Positions 17,001 through 24,290 of a stretch of DNA of 64,000 bases are shown piece by piece. Below the pieces are notes generated by a model. It had not been told where the DNA came from, searched no databases, and saw only the letters and a program-made list of their open reading frames with translations. The DNA comes from Halorubrum lacusprofundi ATCC 49239. Its GTDB lineage: Archaea > Halobacteriota > Halobacteria > Halobacteriales > Haloferacaceae. Position numbers and translations under genes: made by a program. The stretch lies in contig NC_012028.1 of the NCBI RefSeq assembly GCF_000022205.1, positions 461,944-525,943 on the forward strand, in the 5' to 3' direction. Every line of letters begins with the position of its first letter. Position 1 is the stretch's first letter.

Positions 17001-19344
17001 GATCTGTTGGCTGCTGATTTAGAAGATCCTCAATGCGTTTTTGTTTCGTTGCCGGGATTTCTCCGTGTGAGTTCGGCACCGGCGCTCCGTCATTCACAGT
17101 TTGTGATTGGTCCGGCAGCTTATTAGTGGAACTATCTGGACTAGAAGAGTCCTCATATGCCTCTAGTTTGTCTGTACTTTGTTGCCACGCGTATTCTTCC
17201 CACTCTCCGAGGATCGACTCTGCATTCCCATCGGTAGACTGGACTGCATCGAGCAATGCTTCTAAGTCGTCTTGTTTGATGGTCTCTTGATCCCAATCGT
17301 ACTCACCATCAGCATCAAGTGTGTCAATAAAGTGTGTCCCTTCTGCGAGTAGATTCTCTAAAACACCACCGTCTACCGACGTCGACATCGCAAATCCGGG
17401 GAGTGTTTCGAACCGTCGGCCAAGCGAGCAGAAGCCCGCTGCTTGCTCTAGGAGTTGCTTTCCATCCTCACGGTGAGCAGCTGCCGAATCGGTCGGTGCG
17501 ATACCAACCACGTTGTAGAACATTGCATGTTTCGGAGTATCTGCAGGGTTCCGTAGCACACGGCCAATACGTTGGACGAGTGCCTGATTGACACCGCCAG
17601 TAGCCATGTTGATCGCCACCGACGCGTGTTGCATATCGACACCTTCTCCCAGCAAATCACCAGTTCCAAGAAGAATCCCAGAACTTTCGGGCTCGTCGAA
17701 TTCATCGATGGTCTCACGCAGCTCTGTACGGCTTTGTGATCCAGAGACGAGATAGATCGATGCTGGATTGGCAACAACATCGTTAAGTCGAGACTCTAGT
17801 TCTTCGACTTGCGCATTGCTATCTGCGAGGACGACCACCTTCTCTGTCGTGTGATGTTGAACGACGAGGTTGATGACAGCATCCAAGACTGGCGAAAGAT
17901 TCCATTTCTTGGTCCGTCGTGAGAACAATCGCGTAACTAGTTCTCGGAACTCCTCGTCTTGCTGCTTCAGTTGGTTGCCTTCCTTGGTGTGGGAAAACCG
18001 CCGTAGGTCATCGTACGTTCTGAGTCGACGATCGGTTTTGAGTGTGAGTTCTCCTTGCGTGAGGCGGGTTTGGAAGTCACGAAATGCCTGGTCTGCCCGG
18101 GTTGCGACTTTCTGTAGATCGTCCCCAACGACATCGTATGGCGCATAGTGTACTTCCCAGTCGAAGGATGGAATGACACCGTCTGTTCTCGCCTCGGAGA
18201 TCGTATATCGCTTGATTTCTGGCCCAATACTGTTCGAGAGTCGTTCTTTGATGCGTTGACTATCGCTTCCAGCATCGTCGACAGAGCCGGACATCGCCAG
18301 TACATCCCCGTCGAACTCGTCGAGGAGCGATCCCCATTCAGTGCCAGTAGCGTAATGATGAGCCTCGTCAAGTAAGACTAGATCGTATGCTATCTGGTGG
18401 TCGTTCACCAGCGATTGCGGAGTCCGGAAATGAATCGTCCCCCATTGGAGTGTGATGTCGTCACTGCCCTTCGTTCGCTCCTGTGGGATATTCAAGTGTT
18501 TTTCGAATGCACGACGCCACTGTTCGAGGATGAGGTCGCTGTGGGCGACGATAAGAATGTCATCGCTTCCATTTGACTCTGATTCAGATACCAAACCACC
18601 GATTGCTTGATCGGCCGGATGTAACTCCCCATACTGGAGCGCGATAGCACCAAGACCGAGAACGGTCTTGCCTGTGGCTGTTGCCATATCGACGTAGCCA
18701 CGTCGGTCCTTTTTCCACCACTTTTGGAGTGCATCACGCTGGTGGTCCCACAGTGGGGTCATCATCTGTGGTTCGTCTAACAGCGACAGGAGTCCTCGTG
18801 AGGCACGGTCCTCAAATTTAGTCAACAACAGATCAACATTCGAGGCTATAGTCTCATTGCCGAATAGCTGCGTTGTTATATCAGATACTGTGGTACCGGA
18901 GAGATTGAACGAGACGCTCAGATCGTCACCAACATGTCGGGTAAGGAGTTTTTCAATGAGTGCCTCAGTTGCCTTTTCTACATCGTCGATACCAAAATCA
19001 GTCGTCGTGATTTCGTGACTTAATTCGTTGAGTTGGAACGCAAGCAAACCCAGCTTCTCGTCGTCGACTTGTTCTTCCAGGACTTTGGGCAGGTCGGCAT
19101 ACCGACCAGCCGTTTTCTTCAATCCTCGCCGATAATAGGTTCCTAATTCCCGTCCGAAGTCATCTTTAGAAAGAGTAAGGTCACTAATTTGAATCCCTGA
19201 AGAGATATCTTTAGCCGTGTCATCAATATAGGTCGACCACTCCGTTTTAGGGCGTTTGAGAAGGAACGCATCGTGGTATTCTTCTCCTATCGATTGTATC
19301 CCACGTGCCCGATCGTCGACAAGATCGTCAATATTTCGTCCCAT
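11065..19344 (-). CDS. giant SF2 helicase - DUF4011/SF1 helicase - Vsr-like nuclease fusion
   Basis: About 2,759 residues counted from ATG 19344; the positions below add 9 because they count from a GTG at 19371. Order: an SF2 helicase with TATGKT near 231, DEAH at 335 and QRIGRVLRNP near 600; two repeats at ~855-960 (LGQVPTRAEMTNRG, LGKVPTSTDINEHG) like homing-endonuclease-associated repeats; an acidic linker to ~1190; DUF4011 from ~1217 (LLDLTRRNKLISF); an SF1 helicase with GPPGTGKS at 1523, DEASQ at 2150, GDTKQLPP at 2173 and VAVTRAKEK at 2381; a Vsr/MTES_1575-like nuclease at ~2440-2545 with IECDGAAYH; and DUF3320 at ~2605-2740. Proteins with the DUF4011-SF1-Vsr-DUF3320 part are known from defence islands. 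The fused N-terminal SF2 helicase makes this one about 1,200 residues longer. It is downstream of the AddB/AddA-like genes on the same strand. Probable cytoplasmic anti-DNA defence enzyme. Confidence 0.9.
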   Translation of the reverse strand: MGRNIDDLVDDRARGIQSIGEEYHDAFLLKRPKTEWSTYIDDTAKDISSGIQISDLTLSKDDFGRELGTYYRRGLKKTAGRYADLPKVLEEQVDDEKLGLLAFQLNELSHEITTTDFGIDDVEKATEALIEKLLTRHVGDDLSVSFNLSGTTVSDITTQLFGNETIASNVDLLLTKFEDRASRGLLSLLDEPQMMTPLWDHQRDALQKWWKKDRRGYVDMATATGKTVLGLGAIALQYGELHPADQAIGGLVSESESNGSDDILIVAHSDLILEQWRRAFEKHLNIPQERTKGSDDITLQWGTIHFRTPQSLVNDHQIAYDLVLLDEAHHYATGTEWGSLLDEFDGDVLAMSGSVDDAGSDSQRIKERLSNSIGPEIKRYTISEARTDGVIPSFDWEVHYAPYDVVGDDLQKVATRADQAFRDFQTRLTQGELTLKTDRRLRTYDDLRRFSHTKEGNQLKQQDEEFRELVTRLFSRRTKKWNLSPVLDAVINLVVQHHTTEKVVVLADSNAQVEELESRLNDVVANPASIYLVSGSQSRTELRETIDEFDEPESSGILLGTGDLLGEGVDMQHASVAINMATGGVNQALVQRIGRVLRNPADTPKHAMFYNVVGIAPTDSAAAHREDGKQLLEQAAGFCSLGRRFETLPGFAMSTSVDGGVLENLLAEGTHFIDTLDADGEYDWDQETIKQDDLEALLDAVQSTDGNAESILGEWEEYAWQQSTDKLEAYEDSSSPDSSTNKLPDQSQTVNDGAPVPNSHGEIPATKQKRIEDLLNQQPTDLSALQVQWTFSSEREVEEYLRSELNAYYFRDGEGLVWASDKAETLIETIKKSTQEPSSDDLLDEIRRLNKELGQVPTRAEMTNRGSYTLDQYENTFDTWTQAVRKAGLTPRGTSKQSYTREEVLHVLQEIAADLGKVPTSTDINEHGPFSSPTIYKHFDSIFEARKAAGVDQVDETTGIVVEDGVQANALAEYYDLFRTFASLLEELIESDQTSYRVDDDDPMNRWYTEVQNVVFGSGLTDEAPSYGQQQGSRNTHKMEEYRRAYGDGNQVTDYQCVPAERLGDVDDFEVFIREHITESGEEVYLPIAPQTEMALPIVVDSEEELVAAVRLLEEFPAEPAPATDGPDEAGSNEEDEPQNSEESTGGAETARDDGGEEPDEPDRGSTSDPESDQPIFWDRNVDLITEYDEQDSDQRVGDSPSTGSPLDKKIDEWKSQLLDLTRRNKLISFKPTKTKSLPFEETDPIAIASQLANGEDLYIRKQPDKDETDEDSTQNQDEGPEIEPKELLSSRTPDESDNSLHNIRLNNKQYLRERGVASLYLSLGMLRWYSVDYSDEANRSPLFLAAVELVEKTNPDGERHDYVIKPKVDGLRINPALRKKLAAERGISLPADDALSLDEIDAAFASVYESLRGFDRWTIQQDIVLGIFDFTKFSLYSDLERNRSQIKSDPIIQALNGDMKPIREAEGDITTPTATELDDVVDPIDTYQVLDADSSQQEAIEAAKRGKSFVLQGPPGTGKSQTISNIIAEKLAAGERVLFVSEKQAALDVVKNRLDNVGLARFCLEVHGEKATNVEVLGSLEQELKASQIKPAKGRSKQLQKLRNRRDTINQYGQQLFYSPDGWNLTAYQAFGIVSEHAKSPRIDVGITQPLGVKQETLDTAVDELETLARFDTQIDAYETSPWRHTTLRQWGVDTGDSMRQSLNKQLAAIDTLQTVSDTLDAELGLQPQSLTEFREVTQLVSLLSDRPDIAWQEAFFDGSFALEGGRFEELAELEGERDELMGDLSENYHRSFFSANGSELNDELAGYGFLKILKSGYRSLKRKLTNHTQDGYSPDHEQLLEDTRKLAEVQRIEDRREEYQGIIQRLGPLYEGGDTDWEGLVEAQSWVATLDTFDTVDTQPVIEALLDNSLPNVDPLLEQTTDALSQYDEAAEFFEGAMAVEEMTVNGTALNQALLSELSGLLGELREDVSKLQQRVQFASQLDTVRETICEEYVDQFLRGDYSSEHLVSAFEKRFYTKWLNSVYEHTDLGSFNADEMERYLEDFRSLDQEQQELAKIEVQHLITNQRPTLNLQHAASSEQVLLRREAEKQRRHKPLRELFDEAGSLITQLTPCFMMSPLSVAQYLKSDSIEFDAVVFDEASQIVPQDAISSLIRADQAIIAGDTKQLPPTSFFQSDVETTGDVREDLDSILEETAAVLPEKNLRWHYRSRTEELIQFSNHHYYNNSLRTFPENDPDVETGVYFEYVKDGVYDRGGSRQNEIEAQRVIDLIEDHAENNSDKSLGVIAFSSAQEQAIRDALIERREENAVLDAFVSQDDVLDEFFIKNLEMVQGDERDRMIFSVGYGPAEDGTISTNFGPLNKSGGERRLNVAVTRAKEKITVVCSMQPGDIDLSGSNSTGAQDFKNYLEYAQKGTQALQRNDQVTTTLDFDSQFEEAVYEALEAEGHDVVSQVQSSSYSIDLAIKHPEQPGKFVLGIECDGAAYHSSKTARDRDRTRQMVLEDLGWTIHRIWSPDWTSNREQQIKQITEKIDSLVAGKSESTTEDVPKHEPEAVASKSKFDHEGLAEYVEPSLEWSDRYSVDLRGQNNANLNAIEDTVTQNGPIEYKTAMQTFLDVWSQSRAGKKIQRIFKSGVSELKRQNKIYERDGFLWPNRHDLEFRVRVNTESATRTIGEIPTEEIAKAVAILLKEGGTMTRDDLVLETSRLIGYQRRGKRIEERVQGAIELLEDRGAVSQTSSGNQTHHSDANIDAELLSRIY

Positions 19345-19599
19345 TATATATACGAGCAGAGTAGCTACCACTTGCTAAGTATTGGCGTGGTATGTAGGTT
19401 CCGTTGACAGGGGCAAGCGTTGTTAATTCATTATTTTGTTACATTCGTTGATTTTGTACTATCGATCTTGTCTAAAATCTTATCTATGAACTCGTGGCCA
19501 CGACACCGTCCAGATTAGGGGATCTCTAAGGATTAGGAAATGGAGTACTTGACTTGTGATTAGTTATCCAAAATTCAGGTAATTTATCCTAACACGATA

Positions 19600-19971
19600 T
19601 TATCTATATTGCCGAACCAGATCCTGGATTTCTCCCTTATCGAGCGGCTCAATCTTTACACGCTTGCCGTCAAAAGTGTAAAAGATCTCAGCTGTCACGG
19701 TTCGGTCTGGATACAGTTCAGACACAATGTGATAGTAGACACTCAATTGCTTACGATATTCGGATTCTGCGTGTTGATCTAAGTCAGTCTTGTGGTCGAC
19801 AATTTCGATGCGGTCAGGAGTGATATGGAGGAGATCGATGATCCCAGAGATCGTCACACGCTCGCCGTCGACATCGACTGGAAGGAACGCCTGTTCCTCG
19901 GCTATGGTCTGTCCCTCCATCGAGTCTAACAGTACCTTGACGTTGGCTTCATCCTCGCTGTCGGGCTCTAT
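19600..19971 (-). pseudogene. AddA-like helicase-nuclease, 3' part after IS insertion
   Basis: Encodes the last ~122 residues of a UvrD/AddA-type protein, starting EPDSEDEANVKVLLDS. It includes the PD-(D/E)xK nuclease core: GIIDLL, then EIVDHKTD, then the helix YRKQLSVYYHI. It has no natural start of its own. The 5' part of the same gene is at 21822-24290; removing the intervening element restores one frame (GED-I-EPD). The separated C-terminus is probably untranslated or inert. Confidence 0.88.
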
Positions 19972-19990
19972 CTTTTTTCAAGGCGAGAAT

Positions 19991-20008
19991 CCCGCCGTTT
20001 ACGGCGGG
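19991..20008. repeat. IS605 left-end hairpin
   Basis: CCCGCCG-TTTA-CGGCGGG forms a 7-bp stem 19 bp inside the left end. This is the kind of imperfect-palindrome hairpin that TnpA binds as single-stranded DNA. Confidence 0.75.
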
Positions 20009-20113
20009 CGTGAAGCCGACAACTCCCTCACGTTCCACCGTCGGTTGCAGTCTGAATACCCCACGACGGCAAACCTTTATTAGAATTGGGTGTGTAGAAA
20101 TCAGTACGACCAA

Positions 20114-20506
20114 ATGAAGTACAACCTCGAAACTGGGTCGCACACGGTCTACGCGCTCCAATATCACTTCGTGACCGTCACGAAGTACCGCGCAGACCTA
20201 CTCACCGACGAAATCGCAGAACGGGTCGGTGAGATTGCCAGCGACATCTCCGAGGACTTCGGCGTAAACATCCAGAACGTCAACGGCGGAAGCGACCACG
20301 TTCACATCCTCTTCACGGCGAAGCCAACGACCGACCTCACCAAGTTCATCAACTCACTCAAGGGCGTCACATCTCGCAAAATCCGTGACGAGAACCCCGA
20401 GGTTCGGCAGGCGCTCGACAAAGCGTTCTGGCAACCGGGATACTTCCTCACCACCACTGGCCAAGTGAGCATCGACGTGCTGATGGAGTACGTGGAGGAG
20501 CAGTAG
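20114..20506 (+). CDS. tnpA: IS200/IS605 Y1 (HUH) transposase TnpA
   Basis: A 130-residue Y1 transposase. The metal-binding HUH motif is in DHVHILF (about residues 61-67) and the C-terminal helix carrying the nucleophilic Tyr is in LMEYVEEQ. ATG 20114 gives the usual N-terminus (MKYNLETGSHTVYALQYH); a GTG at 20090 would add eight residues. It excises and inserts single-stranded element DNA without target duplication. The stop codon is one base before the tnpB start, so the two are cotranslated. Confidence 0.95.
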   Translation: MKYNLETGSHTVYALQYHFVTVTKYRADLLTDEIAERVGEIASDISEDFGVNIQNVNGGSDHVHILFTAKPTTDLTKFINSLKGVTSRKIRDENPEVRQALDKAFWQPGYFLTTTGQVSIDVLMEYVEEQ

Positions 20507-20507
20507 C

Positions 20508-21767
20508 GTGTCCACGACCGTCACGAAGACGTTGCAGGCGACGTTCGCACCCCCCACCGCGCACAAGCAGTCGAAACTCAACGACCTGCTCGAAACCTAC
20601 CGTGACGGTCTGCAAGAAGCGTTCGACGCCGGGGCGAGTACCATGTCCTCGGTGAGCGACATCGTGACGCCCTACGACTTGCCGTATCAGGCCAAAGCCG
20701 CGCTCTGCAACTACGTCCCGAAACTCCGCAAGACGTACAACGCGCAGGATTTGGACGACGAACACCCGATACGACTCACGAACCAAGCCGCGAAGTTCGA
20801 CCACTCGGAAGAACGCGACTACGAGTTTACGTGGTGGGTTCCTCGTCCCGGTCGGGGAACGAATTTCTGGATGCCGCTCCGCATCAATCCCGAACAGGAA
20901 GACCTCTGGCACGACCTCGTATCCGAGGACGCGAAAGCGGGCGAGATACGGCTTCAACAGCATCGGAAGAATTGGGTACTACACGTCACCGTCGAGTACC
21001 CGGTTGAAGAACCAGCGGCGGACGGTGACGCCACGCACATCGGCTTAGACATCGGAGAAACCGCCCTCATCACGGGCTGTGCCCTCAAGGACGGTTCTCC
21101 GACTGACCCGTTCGTGTGTAGCGGAAGCAGAGCGAAGCATCTCCGAAAAGAGATGCACACGACCCTGAAACGACTGCAAGAGCGTGACGCTTCGGAGTGG
21201 CGTACCGACGAACGGTTCGACCACTACCAGAACGCCCTCACCGACATCGTGGAGAAAGCGTCTCGGGAAGCCGTCGAGTACGCCAAGCAGTTTGAAAATC
21301 CGGTGTTGGTGATGGAGGACTTGACGTACATCCGTGAGCGTCTCGACTACGGGAAGTACATGAACCGTCGGCTTCACTCGTGGGCGTTCGCCCGACTCCA
21401 AGGGCGCATCGAGGACAAGGCGACGGAAGCAGGTATTCCGGTCGAGTACGTGAATCCGGCGTACACCTCGCAGACGTGCCACTCGTGCCACCGCATCGGT
21501 CGGCGGGACTCGCAGGCCGAGTTCCGGTGTCCGAACGATGACTGCCACGTTTCGACGTTTCAGGCCGACATCAACGCTTCCGCGAATATCGCACGACGGG
21601 TTGACCCGTGGGGAGAGAGCGTCCCGCTTGACAAGGCCGGACGCGATGACTCGCCTCGGGATGGGAGCGGTTGTGACACCGCCACGACTCACCGTGAGAA
21701 GAGCGTACCAGCGCAGATGACGCTCACGGCCTACGAAGAGTCGAAACCCTCTACCAGCGACGACTGA
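20508..21767 (+). CDS. tnpB: TnpB RNA-guided nuclease of IS605 element
   Basis: 419 residues with the full RuvC set: Asp in IGLDIGETAL (near 181), Glu in VLVMEDLTYI (near 268) and Asp in FQADINASANIARR (near 353). The zinc ribbon is TCHSCHRIG...FRCPNDDC. GTG start at 20508, one base after the tnpA stop. TnpB proteins use a short RNA made from the right end to cut DNA beside a target motif that equals the insertion motif, here probably TCTAT. All catalytic residues are present, unlike the second TnpB in this window. Confidence 0.95.
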   Translation: MSTTVTKTLQATFAPPTAHKQSKLNDLLETYRDGLQEAFDAGASTMSSVSDIVTPYDLPYQAKAALCNYVPKLRKTYNAQDLDDEHPIRLTNQAAKFDHSEERDYEFTWWVPRPGRGTNFWMPLRINPEQEDLWHDLVSEDAKAGEIRLQQHRKNWVLHVTVEYPVEEPAADGDATHIGLDIGETALITGCALKDGSPTDPFVCSGSRAKHLRKEMHTTLKRLQERDASEWRTDERFDHYQNALTDIVEKASREAVEYAKQFENPVLVMEDLTYIRERLDYGKYMNRRLHSWAFARLQGRIEDKATEAGIPVEYVNPAYTSQTCHSCHRIGRRDSQAEFRCPNDDCHVSTFQADINASANIARRVDPWGESVPLDKAGRDDSPRDGSGCDTATTHREKSVPAQMTLTAYEESKPSTSDD

Positions 21768-21821
21768 CTGGTATTCCCCCTGCGTGGGAAGCCTCGCCGT
21801 TTACGGCGAGGAGGATGTCAC
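21640..21821 (+). ncRNA. candidate omega/reRNA at the IS605 right end
   Basis: By analogy with other IS605 elements, the RNA scaffold would cover the tnpB 3' end and the right-end hairpin (21792-21811). The guide would be the flanking bases after 21821 (starting ATCCTCGCC, which is addA sequence). The 5' end is a guess; only the hairpin and right boundary are seen. Confidence 0.3.
21792..21811. repeat. IS605 right-end hairpin
   Basis: CCTCGCCG-TTTA-CGGCGAGG, an 8-bp perfect stem 10 bp before the right boundary. The same hairpin, base for base in element orientation, occurs at 49988-50007. Confidence 0.85.
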
Positions 21822-24290
21822 ATCCTCGCCGAGTACGTATGCCTCAGCGAAGTCGTGGACCTGTGAGCCAAACTCCATCCCGCGGCCACCAGTACCGTCG
21901 TCAAAGACAGCATCGTCAATGAACGTGTGTGGTGAGAACCGTGGAGACCCCTCACTCGCCGAGATTTCTACCTCGAAGGGAGACTCATCTACGGGCTCGG
22001 GCGTGAACGATGAAAGGTCGGGGTTGACAGCCTCGACGTCGACAGGAAGCTCCTCGAGAAACGTATTGGGATTCTCACCAGCGGTAAACACAACATGGTT
22101 CTCAGCGCGTGTGATGGCGACATAAAGCAATCTTCGTTCCTCATCATACTCGCGTGGGAGACATCGTCGGAGGACGTCTAGCTTCCAATTATCGTAGACG
22201 TACGGAACTCCATGAGCCACTTCCGAGTACAGTTTACGTCGACGGAGGCCGATGGGATCGTCGTAGGAGATATCAGTCCCACTTCCTCCTGAGGAAGGGA
22301 ACTTATTGGTATTCATATTCGCGAGGATCACGATGGGATATTCGAGACCCTTCGTCGCGTGGATGGTCTGGACGGTCACTGAGTTGGTGCCAGCGCCAGC
22401 TTGGACCTCGTGTGTGCTGCCGGACTCGATTGCATCCTCAATGAACCGGATCAGATCGCCCCGGGTGAGCGTCGTAGCCTCGTACACTGACTGGACAGTA
22501 TGGAGCACAACATCGGCCGTCGGACCCTCACAACCATATCGCTCAAATACGCGACGGGCAACGCCACCGAACGTCTCCAGTTTACGTAGCTCCTCCCGGA
22601 ACCCGATCATCATCTCCGGATACGCCTCGTTTTTTAGGACTGCCTTTGACTCGTCGATTGTATAGCCTGCTTCCTCCAGGACGAGTGCCCAGCCGCGGTC
22701 GGCGTCCCGTTCAAGGATCCGGAACCATGCTAAGAGGAGCTTGGCAGCGTCAGTGCGGAACACCTCGATACCACCCTCGTACGCCATCGGAAGGCCACAT
22801 TCCTCAGCCACATCCAACAGATCACGCCCGAAATCTCGAGTCCGCGTTACCACAGCTATATCACTGTACGTAGGTGCACGAAGTTCGCCATCTTTCTCAA
22901 CCGCATAGGACTCGTTCCCAGTGATCTCATCGATTTTCGTGAGAATTGCTTCGTGTTCTTTGTCGCTGCGTATCGCCTCGATGATGCTGTTGTCGTAGTC
23001 AGCATCTGCAGTGAGCGACGTGATTTTCTCTCGAACGGCGTCGACATCGACTGATTCAGAGCTTGTCGCTGGTGTCGTGAGCGCATGCTCGGTGAAGTCC
23101 AACACCGACTGCGTCGAGCGGTAGTTGGTATCCAATTCAAGTTTCGTGACCGGTGTTGTGGGATACTGGATCCGGTCGTAGTCGTTGTTCAACTCCGTAG
23201 TGAACCGCTCAAGTCGCGTCTCGAACTCCCGGATGTTGTCGACATCAGCATATTGGAAACTGTAGATACTCTGTTTCCAGTCGCCGACCACACAGATATT
23301 GTTCGTCCCCGCCAGCAGTAGCGTCAGCTTGAACTGGATCTCACTGGAGTCCTGAAACTCGTCGACCATCACATATTCGTAGCCCAGCTCCTCCCGGAGT
23401 TCGTGGTCTTCGCACAATAGAACAAACGCGAACAGCTGGAGGAAGCTGAAGTTCAGATAATTGCGCCGGAGCGCAAACGAGAGGTAGGCGTGATACATGT
23501 CGTGAATGAACGTCTTGAGTTCCTCTCGGTCTTCCTCAAACACGCGACGGGCAACCGTGTCTGGTACCTGCTTACCGCCGTCACGAATTTCCCACCGTTC
23601 GGGAGCCTCCGGGAGGTAAGCCTTGTTCTCACCGTACTTATTGAGCTTCGCACGAAGGCGTGATTGTTTGCTCCCACCGTTCCGTGGTTCGTTAATCTCC
23701 TCAAACAGGTCCTCGAACGCCTCGAAATCGCCGTCAAGATGCGACTCGCCGTCGCGATACCAGCCCTTGGCCGTGGGGAACACGCCCTTCGCGGCAAGTT
23801 CCTTGATCAAATCAAGCAGTTCTGTGGTATCTGAGATGGCGGTGAAAAACGAGTTATACTCCGGATTAGTGTCCATAAACTGCCCGATGAACTCGTCGAA
23901 CAGTGCCTCCTCAACTAGCTCATCCTCAAGGATCTGAGTTGACCCTGTAATCCGGTCATCGATACCGAGGTACGTCGGGACGGCATGGCCGTGTTCCTCC
24001 AGCAGATCGTTTGCCAGCGAGTGGAACGTCTGGATGGGTGCGTCTGTCAACTCCCGCATGCCATACTCACTTTGGCTCACGATCCGCTCCTTCATTTCGG
24101 CAGCCGCGTTGTTTGTGAACGTCACTAAGAGAATATCCGCAGGGTCAACATCACTCTGCTCGACAATCGTCGCGTACCGACGAGTGACGGTGAATGTCTT
24201 TCCGGTTCCGGCGCCAGCGTCGACGAGATGTAGTCCGTCTGTACTCTCAATGAGTCGACCTTGTTTCTCATTGGGATCGAAGTCGCTCAT
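21822..24290 (-). pseudogene. AddA-like UvrD helicase, 5' part interrupted by IS605 element
   Basis: About 823 native residues, then a few IS-encoded residues and a stop. SF1A helicase motifs: AGAGTGKTFTVTRR near residue 27, TFTNNAAAEM near 57, VMVDEFQDSS and VGDWKQSIYSF near 310-345, and RLLYVAITRAENHVV near 745. The nuclease domain has just begun (GSQVHDFAEAY) when the element interrupts it; its catalytic half is at 19600-19971. The intact protein would be about 946 residues. The start overlaps the stop of the AddB-like gene (ATGA), so the two form an operon. The truncated product may still unwind DNA but lacks the nuclease. Confidence 0.9.

Larger units (their letters stand above)
19972..21821 (+). 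mobile_element. IS200/IS605-family element with tnpA and tnpB
   Basis: About 1,850 bp. The left end follows the pentamer TCTAT; the right end is GAGGATGTCAC after a CCTCGCCG/CGGCGAGG hairpin. The boundaries come from two lines of evidence. The same pentamer and right end occur at the element at 49978-51522, and removing 19972-21821 rejoins the interrupted addA-like gene in frame without any duplication, as expected for Y1 transposition. Both transposon genes are intact. Confidence 0.9.
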
